In this document: one piece after another, positions 14,867 through 24,678 of the stretch
How the letters are laid out: the number at the start of each line of letters is the position of its first letter
Position numbering within the stretch: position 1 is the first letter of the stretch
Origin: Herbaspirillum sp. DW155
GTDB lineage: Bacteria; Pseudomonadota; Gammaproteobacteria; Burkholderiales; Burkholderiaceae_D
Reading direction: 5' to 3'
Assembly (NCBI RefSeq): GCF_037076565.1
Contig: NZ_AP029028.1
Coordinates: 5,410,945 to 5,474,944 of the forward strand
Length of the DNA stretch: 64,000 bases
Made by a program: the position numbers and the translations under genes
Notes under the pieces: generated by a model
Databases searched by the model: none
The model's input: the letters and a program-made list of their open reading frames with translations, nothing else
Told to the model about the DNA's origin: nothing

Positions 14867-15802
14867 ATGCTCGCCATCTTCAATATCGTCTTCCCGATCT
14901 TTTCGCTGATCTTCCTGGGCTGGGCCTGCCGCAAGCGCAACATCCTCTCGGCCGGGGCGGCCAGCGAACTGAACCGCTTCGTGATCTGGCTGGCCTTGCC
15001 GGCGCTGCTGTTCGATTCCATGTCGCGCCTGAAGGCGGAGGATTTCGCCAACCTGCGTTTCATCGGGGTCTTCGGTGCGGGTGTGGCGGTGGTGTTCCTG
15101 ATCACGGCCTGGCTGCGGCGGCGCCAGCAGGCGGCGGGGGCCGACGTCATCATCGACAGCCTCGGCAGCTCCTATGCCAATACCGGCTTCATCGGGATTC
15201 CGCTGTGTTATCTGGCCTTCGGCAGCGACGGCTTGCCGCCCTCGGTGATCGCCATGGTGATGACGGCCTGCCTGCTCTTCGCGGTGGCCATCGTGTTGCT
15301 GGAAACCTGTCTGCACGCCCAGGCCGCCCTGGGGCAGACGGTCGCCAAGGTCGGCCGCTCGCTGGTGCGCAATCCCATCATGATCGCGCCGCTGGCCGGG
15401 ATCGCGGTGGCCGTGACCGGCGTGAGCATTCCCACTGGCGTGCAGCAGCTCTTCAAGATCCTGGGCGGTGCGGCCAGCCCTTGCGCGCTGGTCTCGCTGG
15501 GCCTGTTCCTGGCGCAGCCGGTGCGCGCCGGCGAAGGCGCGCCCGTGTGGCTGCTGGTGGCCTTCAAGCTGCTGCTGCAGCCGGCCGTGACCGCCGTGCT
15601 GGCCTACTGGATCCTGCCGCTGCCGCGCCTGTGGGCCGACAGCGCGGTGCTGCTGGCGGCCATGCCGATCGGCACCGGGCCCTTCATGCTGGCCGAGCTG
15701 TATCAGCGCGAGGTCACCGCCATGTCGCGCGCCATCCTGATCTCCACCACCCTGTCGCTGCCCACCATCGCCGTGATCCTGGCCTGGATCGGGCATCATT
15801 GA
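14867..15802 (+). CDS. AEC-family (auxin efflux carrier type) permease
   Basis: The 311-residue protein with about ten membrane helices begins MLAIFNIVFPIFSLIFLGWA, the typical AEC start. It contains LNRFVIWLALPALLFDSMSR, SSYANTGFIGIPLCYLAFGS and MPIGTGPFMLAELYQREVTA. Members export carboxylates, amino acids or auxin-like compounds; the bacterial substrate is usually unknown. The frame extends upstream through the collapsed mobile element, but those residues are not part of the family, so the ATG at 14867 is used. Its own ribosome site is weak. Confidence 0.87.
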   Translation: MLAIFNIVFPIFSLIFLGWACRKRNILSAGAASELNRFVIWLALPALLFDSMSRLKAEDFANLRFIGVFGAGVAVVFLITAWLRRRQQAAGADVIIDSLGSSYANTGFIGIPLCYLAFGSDGLPPSVIAMVMTACLLFAVAIVLLETCLHAQAALGQTVAKVGRSLVRNPIMIAPLAGIAVAVTGVSIPTGVQQLFKILGGAASPCALVSLGLFLAQPVRAGEGAPVWLLVAFKLLLQPAVTAVLAYWILPLPRLWADSAVLLAAMPIGTGPFMLAELYQREVTAMSRAILISTTLSLPTIAVILAWIGHH

Positions 15803-15874
15803 GCCCGATATGAACCGGGCCGCACAGCGATTGCCGTGCGGCCCGGTTCTGAAATGGCGCATGAAGTTTTATTA

Positions 15875-16142
15875 GAACCCATTTCATAAATAGGCGTGAG
15901 ATGCGTTCTGTCCAGAAAGGGCGCTGGCAAGGCGCGCGACGCGTCGTGTGGCGGTGCCACACGCAAGGAGCGCAACGCGGCCAGCGCCCTTTCTGGACAG
16001 AACCCGCAGGGAGCGGCCCGTTTGGGCGAATTGCTGCGTTACGAATTTGGGTCAAGACGCCCAGTCTTGACCCAAATTCGCGCCTTGCACTTCATCCCAA
16101 ACGGGACTCGCTCGCACTCACGCCTATTTATGAAATGGGTTC
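15875..16142. mobile_element. 268-bp TA-flanked double-hairpin element, copy 2
   Basis: Same length as and inverted relative to copy 1, with about three base differences. TA dinucleotides flank it at 15873-15874 and 16143-16144. A 23-bp perfect inverted repeat (15905-15927 with 15981-16003) forms the first hairpin. CCCGTTTGGG/CCCAAACGGG with an inner 17-bp perfect stem (16042-16058 with 16064-16080) forms the second. It landed in the stop codon of the GGDEF/EAL gene: the TAG is made of the TA flank plus the element's first base, so the protein end is unchanged. Confidence 0.88.
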
Positions 16143-18982
16143 TACAAAATCGCCCGTTCTTCCCGCAGGATCTGCTCGAACTTTTCGGCCGGCACCGGCG
16201 GGCTGAACAGGTAACCCTGGATCTCGTCGCAGCCATAGTGGCGCAGGTAGTCCAGCTGCTCGTCGGTCTCCACGCCTTCGGCAATCACGCGCAGTTTCAG
16301 GTGGCGCGCCAGCGAGATGATGGAGGCCGTGATGGCCGCATCGTCGGCATCGATGGTGATGTCGCGCACGAAGGAGCGGTCGATCTTGAGCACGTCGATG
16401 GGGAAGCGCTTCAGGTAGGCCAGCGACGAATAGCCGGTGCCGAAGTCATCGATGGACAAGCGGATGCCCAGCTGCTTCATGCCGGCCAGGATGCCGATGG
16501 CATGCTCGACGTCGGTCATCATGAGGCTTTCGGTCAGTTCGATTTCCAGCGAGGCCGGGGGCAGGCCGGTGTCTGCCAGCACATCGGCAATGGAGGACAC
16601 CAGATCCTTCTGCAGGAACTGGCCCACCGACAGGTTGACCGACACGCTGATCTCTTCATGCCCGGCCAGTTGCCACTGGCGGCACTGCGTACAGGCGGTG
16701 CGCAGGACCCAGGCGCCGATGGGCAGGATCAGGCCGGTCTCTTCGGCCAGGCCGATGAAGCGCGCCGGCGAGACCATGCCCAGTTGCGGATGCAACCAGC
16801 GGATCAGCGCCTCGCTGCCGATCACGCGGCCCGAGGCCAGGTCCACCTTGGGCTGGTAGTGCAGCAGGAATTCGCCGTGATCCAGCGCATTGCGCAGGTC
16901 GCCTTCGATGCGCAGGCGTTCCAGCGCCTGCTCGTTCATGGCCGGGGTATAGAACTGGAAATTGTTGCGGCCGGTCTGCTTGCCGCGATACATGGCGATG
17001 TCGGCGTGCTTGATGAGGGTCTCGCCATCGGTGCCATCGTTGGGATAGCAGGCCACGCCGATGCTGCAGGTCATGAAGAGCGTATGCCCGCCCAGCGTCA
17101 CGGGCGCCGCCACCGCATCCATGATGCGTTGCAGGCTGCGGGTGTCGAGCGTGAGTTCATCCTGCTCCGGCAGGATCATGATGAATTCGTCGCCGCCCAG
17201 GCGCGCCACCGTATCGGCCTCGCGCACGGCCGCGCGCAGTCGCCCGGCCACGGTGCGCAGCAAGGTATCGCCGGCCTTGTGGCCCAGGGTGTCGTTGACG
17301 AACTTGAAGCGGTCCAGGTCCACGAACACCACCCACAGCGCCTGCTTCTGCCGCTCGGCCGCGCCGATGGCCTGCTCCAGGTGATGGCGCAGCATGTGGC
17401 GGTTGATCAGGCCGGTGAGCGTGTCGCGGCTGGCCTGGAATTCCAGTTCGGCTTCATAGCGCTTCATCGAGGTGATGTCGTAGAGCGCCGCCACGAAGTG
17501 GGTGACCACACCGCGCTCATCGCGCACCGGGGCGATGTAGAAATCGTTCCACAGCTCCGAGCCGTCCTTGTGATAGTTGCGCAGCACCACGTTGTGTTCG
17601 CGCAGCTCGCGCATGGCGATCCACACGGTTTCGAAGCCTTCCGGATCGCTGTCGCGCCCCTCCAGGAAGCGGATGCTCTTGCCCACCGCTTCACCGCTGC
17701 TGTAGCCGGTGATGCGGGCGAAGGCCGGGTTGACGTATTCGATGGCGTAGTCCGGCGCCTGGGCCGAGAGGATCAGGATGGCGTTGGCGCTGGCCTCGAT
17801 GGCCTGATGGCGCAGGCGCAGCGCCCGTTCGGCCAGGCGGCGTGCGCGGATGTCGTCCGACAGCAGGGCATTGGTGGTGCGCAGCTCGGCGGTCTTCTCT
17901 TCCACCAGCTGTTGCACGCGATGCGAACGCATCGACAGCGCGCGCATATAGGCCGCGCCCAGCAGCGAGGCGATCAGGCCCACCAGCCCGATGAGCAGCG
18001 AGCCGTAGTGGTCCGCAAAGACCGAACGCGGTGGAATGCTGATCTCCATGTGCCAGGTCTGGCCGGCGATCTCGAAGCTGGTGAGGGTCGAGGAAGGTTG
18101 GCGGAAGAAGCTGCCCGGCGGGATGATGCGGTCCAGCCAGTGGGCCGGCTGGGGCCGGCTGTCATGGCTGTAGACCAGGTTGGCGGGATCGGCCTGGGTG
18201 CCGACGTAGAGGCGCAGGGCGATCTCGTGATCGGTCATCAGGCCGGCGCCATCGAGGATCTTCTGCACCAGTCCATCCAGTTCCAGCACCGCCGCGGTAT
18301 CGCCGACGAGCAGCGCACGCCGGGCCTGGATATCGGTCGGTTGCACGCCGCCGCGATAGACCGGTTGCACCACCAGCAGGCCGCGCTTGCCCGCACCGGC
18401 GTGCGTGAGCACGAAGGGCGGGGTGGACCAGGAGCTGCCACTGTTCACGGCCGCCTCCAGCGCGCTCATGATGGCGGCATTGCGCGAGACATCCAGCCCC
18501 AGCACCGCTTCATTGCCGGCGATCGGTTCCACGTAGTCGACCACCAGATAGGTGGGCTGGGTCGAGGCGCGCTCGATCTGATCGCCACGCGCTGCGGTGA
18601 TTTCAAAGCCCGGCTTGACGCCCTGACGCAGGGCCTCGAACACCATCCGGTCGTCGTCCGAGACGAAGCGCTGCACGCTGAAGGAGCGCACATAGGGATA
18701 GCGGAGCAGCAGCGGACGGGTGAAACTCTCGAACTGTTCGCGCGAGGGATCGCCCACGGTGACATAGAAGTGATTGACCACTGACTGCATCTGGATGGCC
18801 TCCTCCAGTCCACGCTGGATGGTGAAGGCACGCAGGCCGGCCCGACGCTCGAAGTCCAGGTGGACGGCATCCTCTTCCAGATGGCTGGTGGCGACGAAGA
18901 CCGTCACGGTGGCACACAAACCCAGCATCAGCGTGAGCGATGCCGACAACGTTGCTCCCAGCTTGTTGATCACACGCTGCAT
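16142..18982 (-). CDS. Membrane CHASE-PAS-GGDEF-EAL cyclic-di-GMP enzyme
   Basis: This 946-residue protein has a membrane segment near residues 10-32 and a periplasmic CHASE domain (about 45-270; [40 protein letters not shown]). A second membrane segment near 325-345 is followed by a PAS domain (about 390-510; [20 protein letters not shown]), GGDEF (RLGGDEF intact, [18 protein letters not shown]) and EAL ([39 protein letters not shown]). Both catalytic motifs are intact, so it could make and break c-di-GMP, tuned by an external ligand and a PAS cofactor. Its stop codon is completed by mobile-element copy 2. It is transcribed alone. Confidence 0.93.
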   Translation of the reverse strand: MQRVINKLGATLSASLTLMLGLCATVTVFVATSHLEEDAVHLDFERRAGLRAFTIQRGLEEAIQMQSVVNHFYVTVGDPSREQFESFTRPLLLRYPYVRSFSVQRFVSDDDRMVFEALRQGVKPGFEITAARGDQIERASTQPTYLVVDYVEPIAGNEAVLGLDVSRNAAIMSALEAAVNSGSSWSTPPFVLTHAGAGKRGLLVVQPVYRGGVQPTDIQARRALLVGDTAAVLELDGLVQKILDGAGLMTDHEIALRLYVGTQADPANLVYSHDSRPQPAHWLDRIIPPGSFFRQPSSTLTSFEIAGQTWHMEISIPPRSVFADHYGSLLIGLVGLIASLLGAAYMRALSMRSHRVQQLVEEKTAELRTTNALLSDDIRARRLAERALRLRHQAIEASANAILILSAQAPDYAIEYVNPAFARITGYSSGEAVGKSIRFLEGRDSDPEGFETVWIAMRELREHNVVLRNYHKDGSELWNDFYIAPVRDERGVVTHFVAALYDITSMKRYEAELEFQASRDTLTGLINRHMLRHHLEQAIGAAERQKQALWVVFVDLDRFKFVNDTLGHKAGDTLLRTVAGRLRAAVREADTVARLGGDEFIMILPEQDELTLDTRSLQRIMDAVAAPVTLGGHTLFMTCSIGVACYPNDGTDGETLIKHADIAMYRGKQTGRNNFQFYTPAMNEQALERLRIEGDLRNALDHGEFLLHYQPKVDLASGRVIGSEALIRWLHPQLGMVSPARFIGLAEETGLILPIGAWVLRTACTQCRQWQLAGHEEISVSVNLSVGQFLQKDLVSSIADVLADTGLPPASLEIELTESLMMTDVEHAIGILAGMKQLGIRLSIDDFGTGYSSLAYLKRFPIDVLKIDRSFVRDITIDADDAAITASIISLARHLKLRVIAEGVETDEQLDYLRHYGCDEIQGYLFSPPVPAEKFEQILREERAIL

Positions 18983-19144
18983 AAACGAATCGCTATATCC
19001 CTGATATCCCTGAAGTGAGCCCGATCATAATCCGGACTCCCCCTCGTTATCGGCCAGCACCCAACTATTTTTAATCAGACAAGCCCTGGCACGCCCGGCC
19101 GTGTTGCCCTACGAGAATGGTGCGCCCCTCTTTTCGAGAACGGA

Positions 19145-20335
19145 TCAATAGACCGGCGGCGGCGACTGGCGCTGTTCGCGGGCGGCACGTTCGATGGCCT
19201 GGGCCTGCATGAAGGCGTCGAAGGAGCGCTCGATGGTGGCGCGCTCGATATCGCGGGTGATGAAGACGATGCGGCTGCGGCGGTCTGCCGAAGGCCATTC
19301 CGGCAGCGTGGCGGTGGGATGGAAGATGTGCTGCACGCCGTGGATCACGGTCGGCCTGTCTTCGCCCTTGAGGTTGAGGATGCCCTTGATGCGCAGGATG
19401 TTGGGGCCCTTGAAGCCGACCAGCAGGCTCAGCCACTCATCAAAGAGCTGCGGATCGATGGGCTCGTCGAAGGTAAAGCAGAAGGCGCGGATGTGGTCGT
19501 CATGGCGGTTGACGTCGTGGGCGTGGTCGTCATGGTGATCATGGTGATGATGCGCATGATGCGCATGATGATCGTGGTGGTCATGCCCGTGGCCGTGATG
19601 ATGATGGTGGTGATGCTCATGCGCATGGGCCTGCTGCTCGGCGAAGGCTTCCTCGTTGAGCCAGCGCGCCACGTCGGGCATCTTCTCGCCCGGCTTGAAC
19701 AGGCCCGCATCGAGCAATTCGGCGGCGGCGATCTGGCCCAGCTGCGGCTGCAACTGGCGCGCACCGGGGTTCAGCGTGCGCAGGCGCGCCTGCAATGCGG
19801 CCAGAGTGGCGGGGTCGGCCAGGTCGGTCTTGGTCAGCAGCAGGCGGTCCGCCACGGCGGCCTGCTGGATCGCTTCCGGATGATGATCCAGGGTGGACAT
19901 GCCATTGACCGCATCGACCGTGACGATCACGCCATCGAGGCGATAGCGCGCCGAGATGAAGGCGTCCGTCATCAGCGTATGCAGGATGGGCGTGGGCGAG
20001 GCCAGGCCGGTGGTCTCGATGACCACGCGGTCGAACTTGCGCTGGCCACCTTCGGCGAAGCGCCAGGTGATGTCCTTCAAGGTCTTCTTGAGATCGCCAC
20101 GGATGGTGCAGCACAGGCAGCCGCTGCTCATCTCGACGATGGTTTCTTCCTGGCTGTGGGCCACCAGCAGGTGATCCAGGCCGATCTCGCCGAATTCGTT
20201 GATGATGACCAGGGTGTTCTTCATCTCCGGCTGGGTGATGAGGTGGTTCAGCAGCGTGGTCTTGCCGCTGCCCAGGAAGCCGGTCAGCAGGGAAACGGGA
20301 ATCGGCGCAGCGCCGGCGGGTACGGATGGGTTCAT
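19145..20335 (-). CDS. CobW/COG0523 GTPase, probable zinc metallochaperone
   Basis: The start is taken at [20 protein letters not shown] (20335), giving 396 residues. Motifs are Walker [12 protein letters not shown], the metal-binding SSGCLCC (CXCC), [10 protein letters not shown] (guanine specificity) and the CobW C-terminal domain ([32 protein letters not shown]). Between the domains, about 45 residues are dominated by His and Asp ([20 protein letters not shown] onward), a likely zinc store or sensor. COG0523 GTPases deliver metal to client enzymes under zinc limitation. A Zur site is not obvious by eye. It neighbours ribA, whose product (GTP cyclohydrolase II) is a zinc enzyme, but cotranscription is unlikely because ribA has its own terminator. 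Confidence 0.9.
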   Translation of the reverse strand: MNPSVPAGAAPIPVSLLTGFLGSGKTTLLNHLITQPEMKNTLVIINEFGEIGLDHLLVAHSQEETIVEMSSGCLCCTIRGDLKKTLKDITWRFAEGGQRKFDRVVIETTGLASPTPILHTLMTDAFISARYRLDGVIVTVDAVNGMSTLDHHPEAIQQAAVADRLLLTKTDLADPATLAALQARLRTLNPGARQLQPQLGQIAAAELLDAGLFKPGEKMPDVARWLNEEAFAEQQAHAHEHHHHHHHGHGHDHHDHHAHHAHHHHDHHDDHAHDVNRHDDHIRAFCFTFDEPIDPQLFDEWLSLLVGFKGPNILRIKGILNLKGEDRPTVIHGVQHIFHPTATLPEWPSADRRSRIVFITRDIERATIERSFDAFMQAQAIERAAREQRQSPPPVY

Positions 20336-20410
20336 GGTGAAAGACGGGATGAGAATGGACGATCCAGTCGCCATGCTACCTGATGCGTCAAGCGGGCTGT
20401 CTGCGCAAGG

Positions 20411-20440
20411 AAAAAAAAGACGGACCGCATCGGGTCCGTC
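20411..20440 (-). terminator. Intrinsic terminator after ribA
   Basis: On the minus strand the stem GACGGACC / GGTCCGTC with a short loop is followed by eight Ts. It lies about 130 bp past the ribA stop and upstream of the CobW gene. Confidence 0.85.
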
Positions 20441-20567
20441 CTGGCTGCAAGCCGCGCCCGGTGCGGGCCGGCATCTTTACCTGATTTTACTGAATTAGGG
20501 AAATTCACGGTCTGAATAGCCGCCCACCCTCCATTCACCCGCGTGATGGATGCGCGTTACCCGTGAG

Positions 20568-21254
20568 TTACTCGTTATCGTGCGCGTCCAGCGGGACTTT
20601 TTCGGTCTTTTCCTCGGGCTTGGCCAGGCCCGGCAGCAGGTGGCCCAGCTTGCGCGCCTTGGTGCCGAGGTAGCCGATGTTGAAGGGATTGTGGTTGGCG
20701 ATCAGGGCGATGCGCTCGGCCACGGTGATGCCGCTGTCTTCCAGCGCCTTGACCTTGCGCGGGTTGTTGGTCATCAGGCGCAGGCTGGTGATCTTCAGAT
20801 GCGCCAGCATGGGCAGCACGATGGTGTAGCGCCGCATGTCGGCCGGGAAACCCAGGCGTTCATTGGCTTCCACCGTATCGGCGCCCTGATCCTGCAGGTG
20901 ATAGGCGCGGATCTTGTTCAACAGGCCGATGCCTCGGCCTTCCTGGCGCAGGTAGAAGAGCACGCCGCGGCCTTCCTTGGCGATCTTCTTCAGGGCCGCT
21001 TCCAGCTGGGCGCCGCAGTCGCAGCGCTGGGAGAACAGCGCATCGCCGGTCAGGCACTCCGAATGCACGCGGCCCAGCACCGGCTCGCCATTGCCGACCT
21101 CGCCCAGGGTCAGGGCCAGATGTTCCTTGCCGGAAACTTCATCGTAGAAGGCGTGCAGTTCGAAGGTCGCCCAGGGCATGGGCAACTTGCACGAACTGAC
21201 GAAGACCAGTTTTTCTTCCGGCGCGGCGGCGGCCGGGACGATCGGTGAAGACAT
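20568..21254 (-). CDS. ribA: GTP cyclohydrolase II
   Basis: The 228-residue monofunctional RibA catalyses the first step of riboflavin synthesis from GTP. The zinc ligands are visible in [20 protein letters not shown] (three Cys). Next come [20 protein letters not shown] (general base and Arg nucleophile region) and the C-terminal [20 protein letters not shown]. The charged C-terminal tail ([17 protein letters not shown]) is an ordinary extension. No DHBP synthase domain is fused and no FMN riboswitch is recognisable upstream. It ends at a strong intrinsic terminator. Confidence 0.95.
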   Translation of the reverse strand: MSSPIVPAAAAPEEKLVFVSSCKLPMPWATFELHAFYDEVSGKEHLALTLGEVGNGEPVLGRVHSECLTGDALFSQRCDCGAQLEAALKKIAKEGRGVLFYLRQEGRGIGLLNKIRAYHLQDQGADTVEANERLGFPADMRRYTIVLPMLAHLKITSLRLMTNNPRKVKALEDSGITVAERIALIANHNPFNIGYLGTKARKLGHLLPGLAKPEEKTEKVPLDAHDNE

Positions 21255-21492
21255 GACAACCTGCTTTCGAATCGAATGCTCAGAACCGCGTATCTTACCT
21301 TGCGCCCGGGTTTATTTCAGCGCGTCGGCCGCTGTGGTGAAGGCAATTGTCCAATTCGTGCAGGGAAATTGAACCGTTGGCGCCTGCCGGTCATAATGCA
21401 ACACCAGTCCGGGAGACACCGGACGCGGCGCCCTGCCCTTCCAAAGGCGGCGCCACCTGAAAGCCGGTCAACGATAAAAAAGGGAGACAACC

Positions 21493-23124
21493 GTGCTGTT
21501 CGATTACGTCATCATCGGTGGCGGCTCGGCGGGGGCGACGCTGGCTGCGCGCCTGTCGGAAGATCCGCGTGTATCGGTCTGCCTGCTGGAAGCCGGCGGC
21601 CAGGGCGACAGCCTGCTGGTACGTACCCCGGCCGCCGTCGTGGCCATGCTGCCCGGCTACGGCAAACTCAATAACTGGGCCTTGCAGACCACGCCCCAGC
21701 CGGGCCTGAACGGCCGGCGCGGCTATCAGCCACGGGGGCGCGCCCTGGGCGGCTCCTCGGCCATCAATGCCATGCTCTACATCCGAGGCCAGCGCCAGGA
21801 TTACGACGGCTGGGCCGAGGCCGGCTGCCCCGGCTGGGACTGGGAATCGGTGCTGCCCTACTTCAAGCGCGCCGAAAACAACGTGCGCGGGGCCGATGCC
21901 TGGCATGGCGCCAGCGGCCCCTTGCAGGTGGCCGAGCAGAACCGGCCGCGTCCGATCACGCGCGCCTTCATCGAGGCCGCGCAGGCGCGCGGCTATCCGC
22001 TGTGCGAGGATTTCAACCGGGGCGACAACGAAGGCGTGGGGCTGTACCAGGTCACGCAATTCCACAGCCGCGCCCATCGCGGCGAACGCTGCTCGGCAGC
22101 CGCCGCCTACCTGCACCCGGTGATGGGGCGGCGCCCCAACCTGACGGTGCTGCGCCAGGTGCGGGCGCAACGGCTGTTGTTCGAGGGCAAGCGCGCCATG
22201 GGCGTGGCGTATCGCCAGCAGCAGCAAGATCTCCAGGTGCGCGCCGCGCGCGAAGTGATCCTGGCGGCGGGCGCCTTCGGCTCGCCACAATTGCTGCAGC
22301 TGTCGGGCGTGGGCCGCCCGGAAGACATCCTTCCGCACGGCATCGCCCTGCATCATCCCTTGCCCGGCGTGGGCCAGAACCTGCAGGATCACCTCGATTT
22401 CACGCAAGGATGGACCACGCGCGACACCGACAATTTCGGCCTGGGCGTGGTCGGCGGCCTGCGCCTGCTGGGCCAGTTGCTGCCCTGGAAGCGGCATGGC
22501 GAGGGCCTCATCGCCACGCCTTTCGCGGAAGGCGCGGCCTTCCTCAAGACGCGCAGCGGACTGGACCGGCCCGACATCCAGCTGCATTTTTGCATCGCCA
22601 TCGTGGATGACCATGCAAGAAAGCTGCATGCCGGTTATGGCTTCTCCCTGCACATGTGCCTGCTGCGGCCGCATTCGCGCGGCCGCGTGGGTCTGCAATC
22701 GGCCGACCCGATGGCCGATCCGCTGATCGATCCGGGCTATCTCTCCGACCCGCGCGACCTGGCCAGCATGATCGAGGGCGCGCGCATCGCGCGCCAGATC
22801 GTGATGACCGAACCGCTGCGCCGCTACTGCCGACGCGAACTGTTCGGCGGCCACGAGGGCATGGATGATGCGCAATGGGAAGCCATGATCCGCAACCGTG
22901 CCGACACCATCTATCATCCCGTGGGCAGCTGCCGCATGGGCCAGGACCAGATGGCCGTGGTCGATGCGCAATTGCGCGTGCATGGCCTGCAAGGGCTGCG
23001 CGTGGTCGATGCGTCGGTGATGCCGACATTGGTCAGCGGCAACACCAATGCCCCGGCCATCATGATTGCCGAGAAGGCGGCCGACCTGATCCGCGCCAGC
23101 CGGGAACAGGCGCATGCCGCCTGA
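21493..23124 (+). CDS. GMC-family alcohol dehydrogenase (AlkJ/BetA-like)
   Basis: The 543-residue FAD enzyme has an N-terminal dinucleotide fold (FDYVIIGGGSAGATLAARLS), the GMC signature 1 region (GRALGGSSAINAMLYIRGQR), signature 2 (GAFGSPQLLQLSGVG) and a C-terminal catalytic region with His in TIYHPVGSCRMG and the SGNTNAPAIMIAEKAADLI end. GMC enzymes oxidise primary alcohols or choline. The aldehyde dehydrogenase gene starts 34 bp downstream, so together they convert an alcohol to an acid. The AGGGAGAC ribosome site fits the ATG at 21493. The substrate is unknown; an aliphatic or aromatic alcohol is plausible. Confidence 0.9.
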   Translation: MLFDYVIIGGGSAGATLAARLSEDPRVSVCLLEAGGQGDSLLVRTPAAVVAMLPGYGKLNNWALQTTPQPGLNGRRGYQPRGRALGGSSAINAMLYIRGQRQDYDGWAEAGCPGWDWESVLPYFKRAENNVRGADAWHGASGPLQVAEQNRPRPITRAFIEAAQARGYPLCEDFNRGDNEGVGLYQVTQFHSRAHRGERCSAAAAYLHPVMGRRPNLTVLRQVRAQRLLFEGKRAMGVAYRQQQQDLQVRAAREVILAAGAFGSPQLLQLSGVGRPEDILPHGIALHHPLPGVGQNLQDHLDFTQGWTTRDTDNFGLGVVGGLRLLGQLLPWKRHGEGLIATPFAEGAAFLKTRSGLDRPDIQLHFCIAIVDDHARKLHAGYGFSLHMCLLRPHSRGRVGLQSADPMADPLIDPGYLSDPRDLASMIEGARIARQIVMTEPLRRYCRRELFGGHEGMDDAQWEAMIRNRADTIYHPVGSCRMGQDQMAVVDAQLRVHGLQGLRVVDASVMPTLVSGNTNAPAIMIAEKAADLIRASREQAHAA

Positions 23125-23158
23125 AAAATAACGACAGTGACCATGCAAGGATGCATCA

Positions 23159-24577
23159 ATGACCGATACCACCGCTGCACAATTGCATCAGCTTTTTACC
23201 GCGCAACGGCAAGCCTTTGCCATCGACAGCGACCCGTCCCATGCGCTGCGCATGGACCGTCTGGCGCGCCTGCAGGCACTCATCGGCGAACATGAGGCCG
23301 CGCTCATCGCGGCCATCGATGCCGACTTCGGCGGCCGTTCGCATCATGAGACGCGCATGGCCGAACTCTTCGTCGTGCGGGCCGCAATCCGTCACGCGCA
23401 ATCACACCTGCAGCGCTGGATGCGTCCGCAGCGCGTCGCCACCGCCCTGCACTTCCTGCCCGGCAGCAATCGCCTGCTGGCGCAGCCGCTGGGCGTGGTG
23501 GGCATCATCTCGCCGTGGAATTATCCGCTGCAACTGGCGCTGGGCCCGGCGCTGGCGGCGCTGGCGGCGGGCAACCGGGTACTGCTCAAACCCTCGGAAC
23601 TGACGCCGCGCCTCTCGGCCCTGCTGGCCGAGCTGGTCGCGCGTTATTACGCCCCGGAGGAAATGGCCGTGGTCACCGGCGACGCCGGCATCGGGCAAGC
23701 TTTTGCATCGCTGCCCTTCGATCACCTGTTCTTCACCGGTTCGACCCAGGTCGGGCGGCAGATTGCGCAACTGGCTGCCGCCAACCTGACGCCGGTGACA
23801 CTGGAGCTGGGTGGCAAGTCACCTGCCATTCTCGATCCTTCGTGCCGCCTGGAGAGCGCCCTGCAGCGTATCGCCTTCGGCAAGCTGCTCAATGCCGGCC
23901 AGACCTGCGTGGCGCCGGATTACCTGCTGGTCCCGCACTGCCAGGGGACTCGCGTGGCACAGCAACTGGCACAGGCCATGAGCCGACTCTATCCGCATCT
24001 GCACGGCAACCCGGACTACACGGCCATCATCAGCCCGCGCCATCGGGCGCGATTGCAGGCGATGGTGGAAGAAGCGCGTGCCGGTGGTGCGCAGGTGATC
24101 GAGGTCAACCCGGCGGGTGAAGACCTGGGCCAGAGCCGCAAGCTCGCGCCTGCGCTGATCCTGGGCGCCACCTCGTCGATGCGGGTGATGCAGGAAGAGA
24201 TCTTCGGGCCGGTGCTGCCGATCCTGGAATACGAAACGCCCGAACAGGCCATCGCCCATGTGCGGCAAGGCCCGCGCCCGCTGGCGCTGTACTGGTTCGG
24301 CGAGAATGCGGCACGACGCGAGCAGATACTGCGGCAGACCCATGCGGGCGGCGTGACCATCAATGACTGCCTGTGGCATCTGGTACAGGAGGAACAGCCC
24401 TTCGGCGGCGTCGGCGAGAGCGGCATGGGTGCCTATCACGGACGCTGGGGCTTCGATACCTTCAGCAAGCGCAAGCCGGTGTTCCGGCAGGCGCGCTGGA
24501 ATGGCGGAACGCTGTTGCATCCGCCTTATGGAAAGACGTTTGAGTGGGTGATGGGGTTGATCAGGAGATTGAGCTGA
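23159..24577 (+). CDS. Coniferyl-aldehyde-type aldehyde dehydrogenase
   Basis: The 472-residue protein is of the short ALDH class that includes coniferyl aldehyde dehydrogenase and AlkH-like enzymes. Visible motifs are PLGVVGIISPWNYPLQLALG (cofactor region), FFTGSTQVGRQIAQLAA, TLELGGKSPAI (catalytic Glu), LNAGQTCVAPDYLLV (catalytic Cys) and [20 protein letters not shown]. It ends in a hydrophobic helix (KTFEWVMGLIRRLS), which in this subgroup can tether the enzyme to the membrane. It sits 34 bp after the GMC dehydrogenase, which probably supplies its aldehyde. Confidence 0.9.
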   Translation: MTDTTAAQLHQLFTAQRQAFAIDSDPSHALRMDRLARLQALIGEHEAALIAAIDADFGGRSHHETRMAELFVVRAAIRHAQSHLQRWMRPQRVATALHFLPGSNRLLAQPLGVVGIISPWNYPLQLALGPALAALAAGNRVLLKPSELTPRLSALLAELVARYYAPEEMAVVTGDAGIGQAFASLPFDHLFFTGSTQVGRQIAQLAAANLTPVTLELGGKSPAILDPSCRLESALQRIAFGKLLNAGQTCVAPDYLLVPHCQGTRVAQQLAQAMSRLYPHLHGNPDYTAIISPRHRARLQAMVEEARAGGAQVIEVNPAGEDLGQSRKLAPALILGATSSMRVMQEEIFGPVLPILEYETPEQAIAHVRQGPRPLALYWFGENAARREQILRQTHAGGVTINDCLWHLVQEEQPFGGVGESGMGAYHGRWGFDTFSKRKPVFRQARWNGGTLLHPPYGKTFEWVMGLIRRLS

Positions 24578-24627
24578 CGGCCTTCGCCGACCGGTGGAAC
24601 CTCAAATAAACCGGCTCAAAAAGCACG

Positions 24628-24653
24628 AGGCCCGGAGCGGTGACTCCGGGCCT
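24628..24653. terminator. Bidirectional terminator between aldehyde dehydrogenase and lipA
   Basis: The perfect stem AGGCCCGGAG / CTCCGGGCCT with a six-base loop is followed by TATT on the plus strand. It separates the convergent genes. Confidence 0.75.
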
Positions 24654-24678
24654 TATTCAAACGATCCTGCTTATGGCG

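Noticed and set aside
15896..18784. 962-codon open frame on the plus strand
   Set aside because: Antisense shadow of the CHASE-PAS-GGDEF-EAL gene and the element.
19497..19620. CAT/ATG-rich tract resembling a microsatellite
   Set aside because: It is explained by His codons in the CobW linker and the codons are mixed, so not a DNA-level repeat.
21260..21492. Possible FMN riboswitch near ribA
   Set aside because: The conserved RFN-element core (AGGGGUG...CCGAC) is not visible upstream of ribA.
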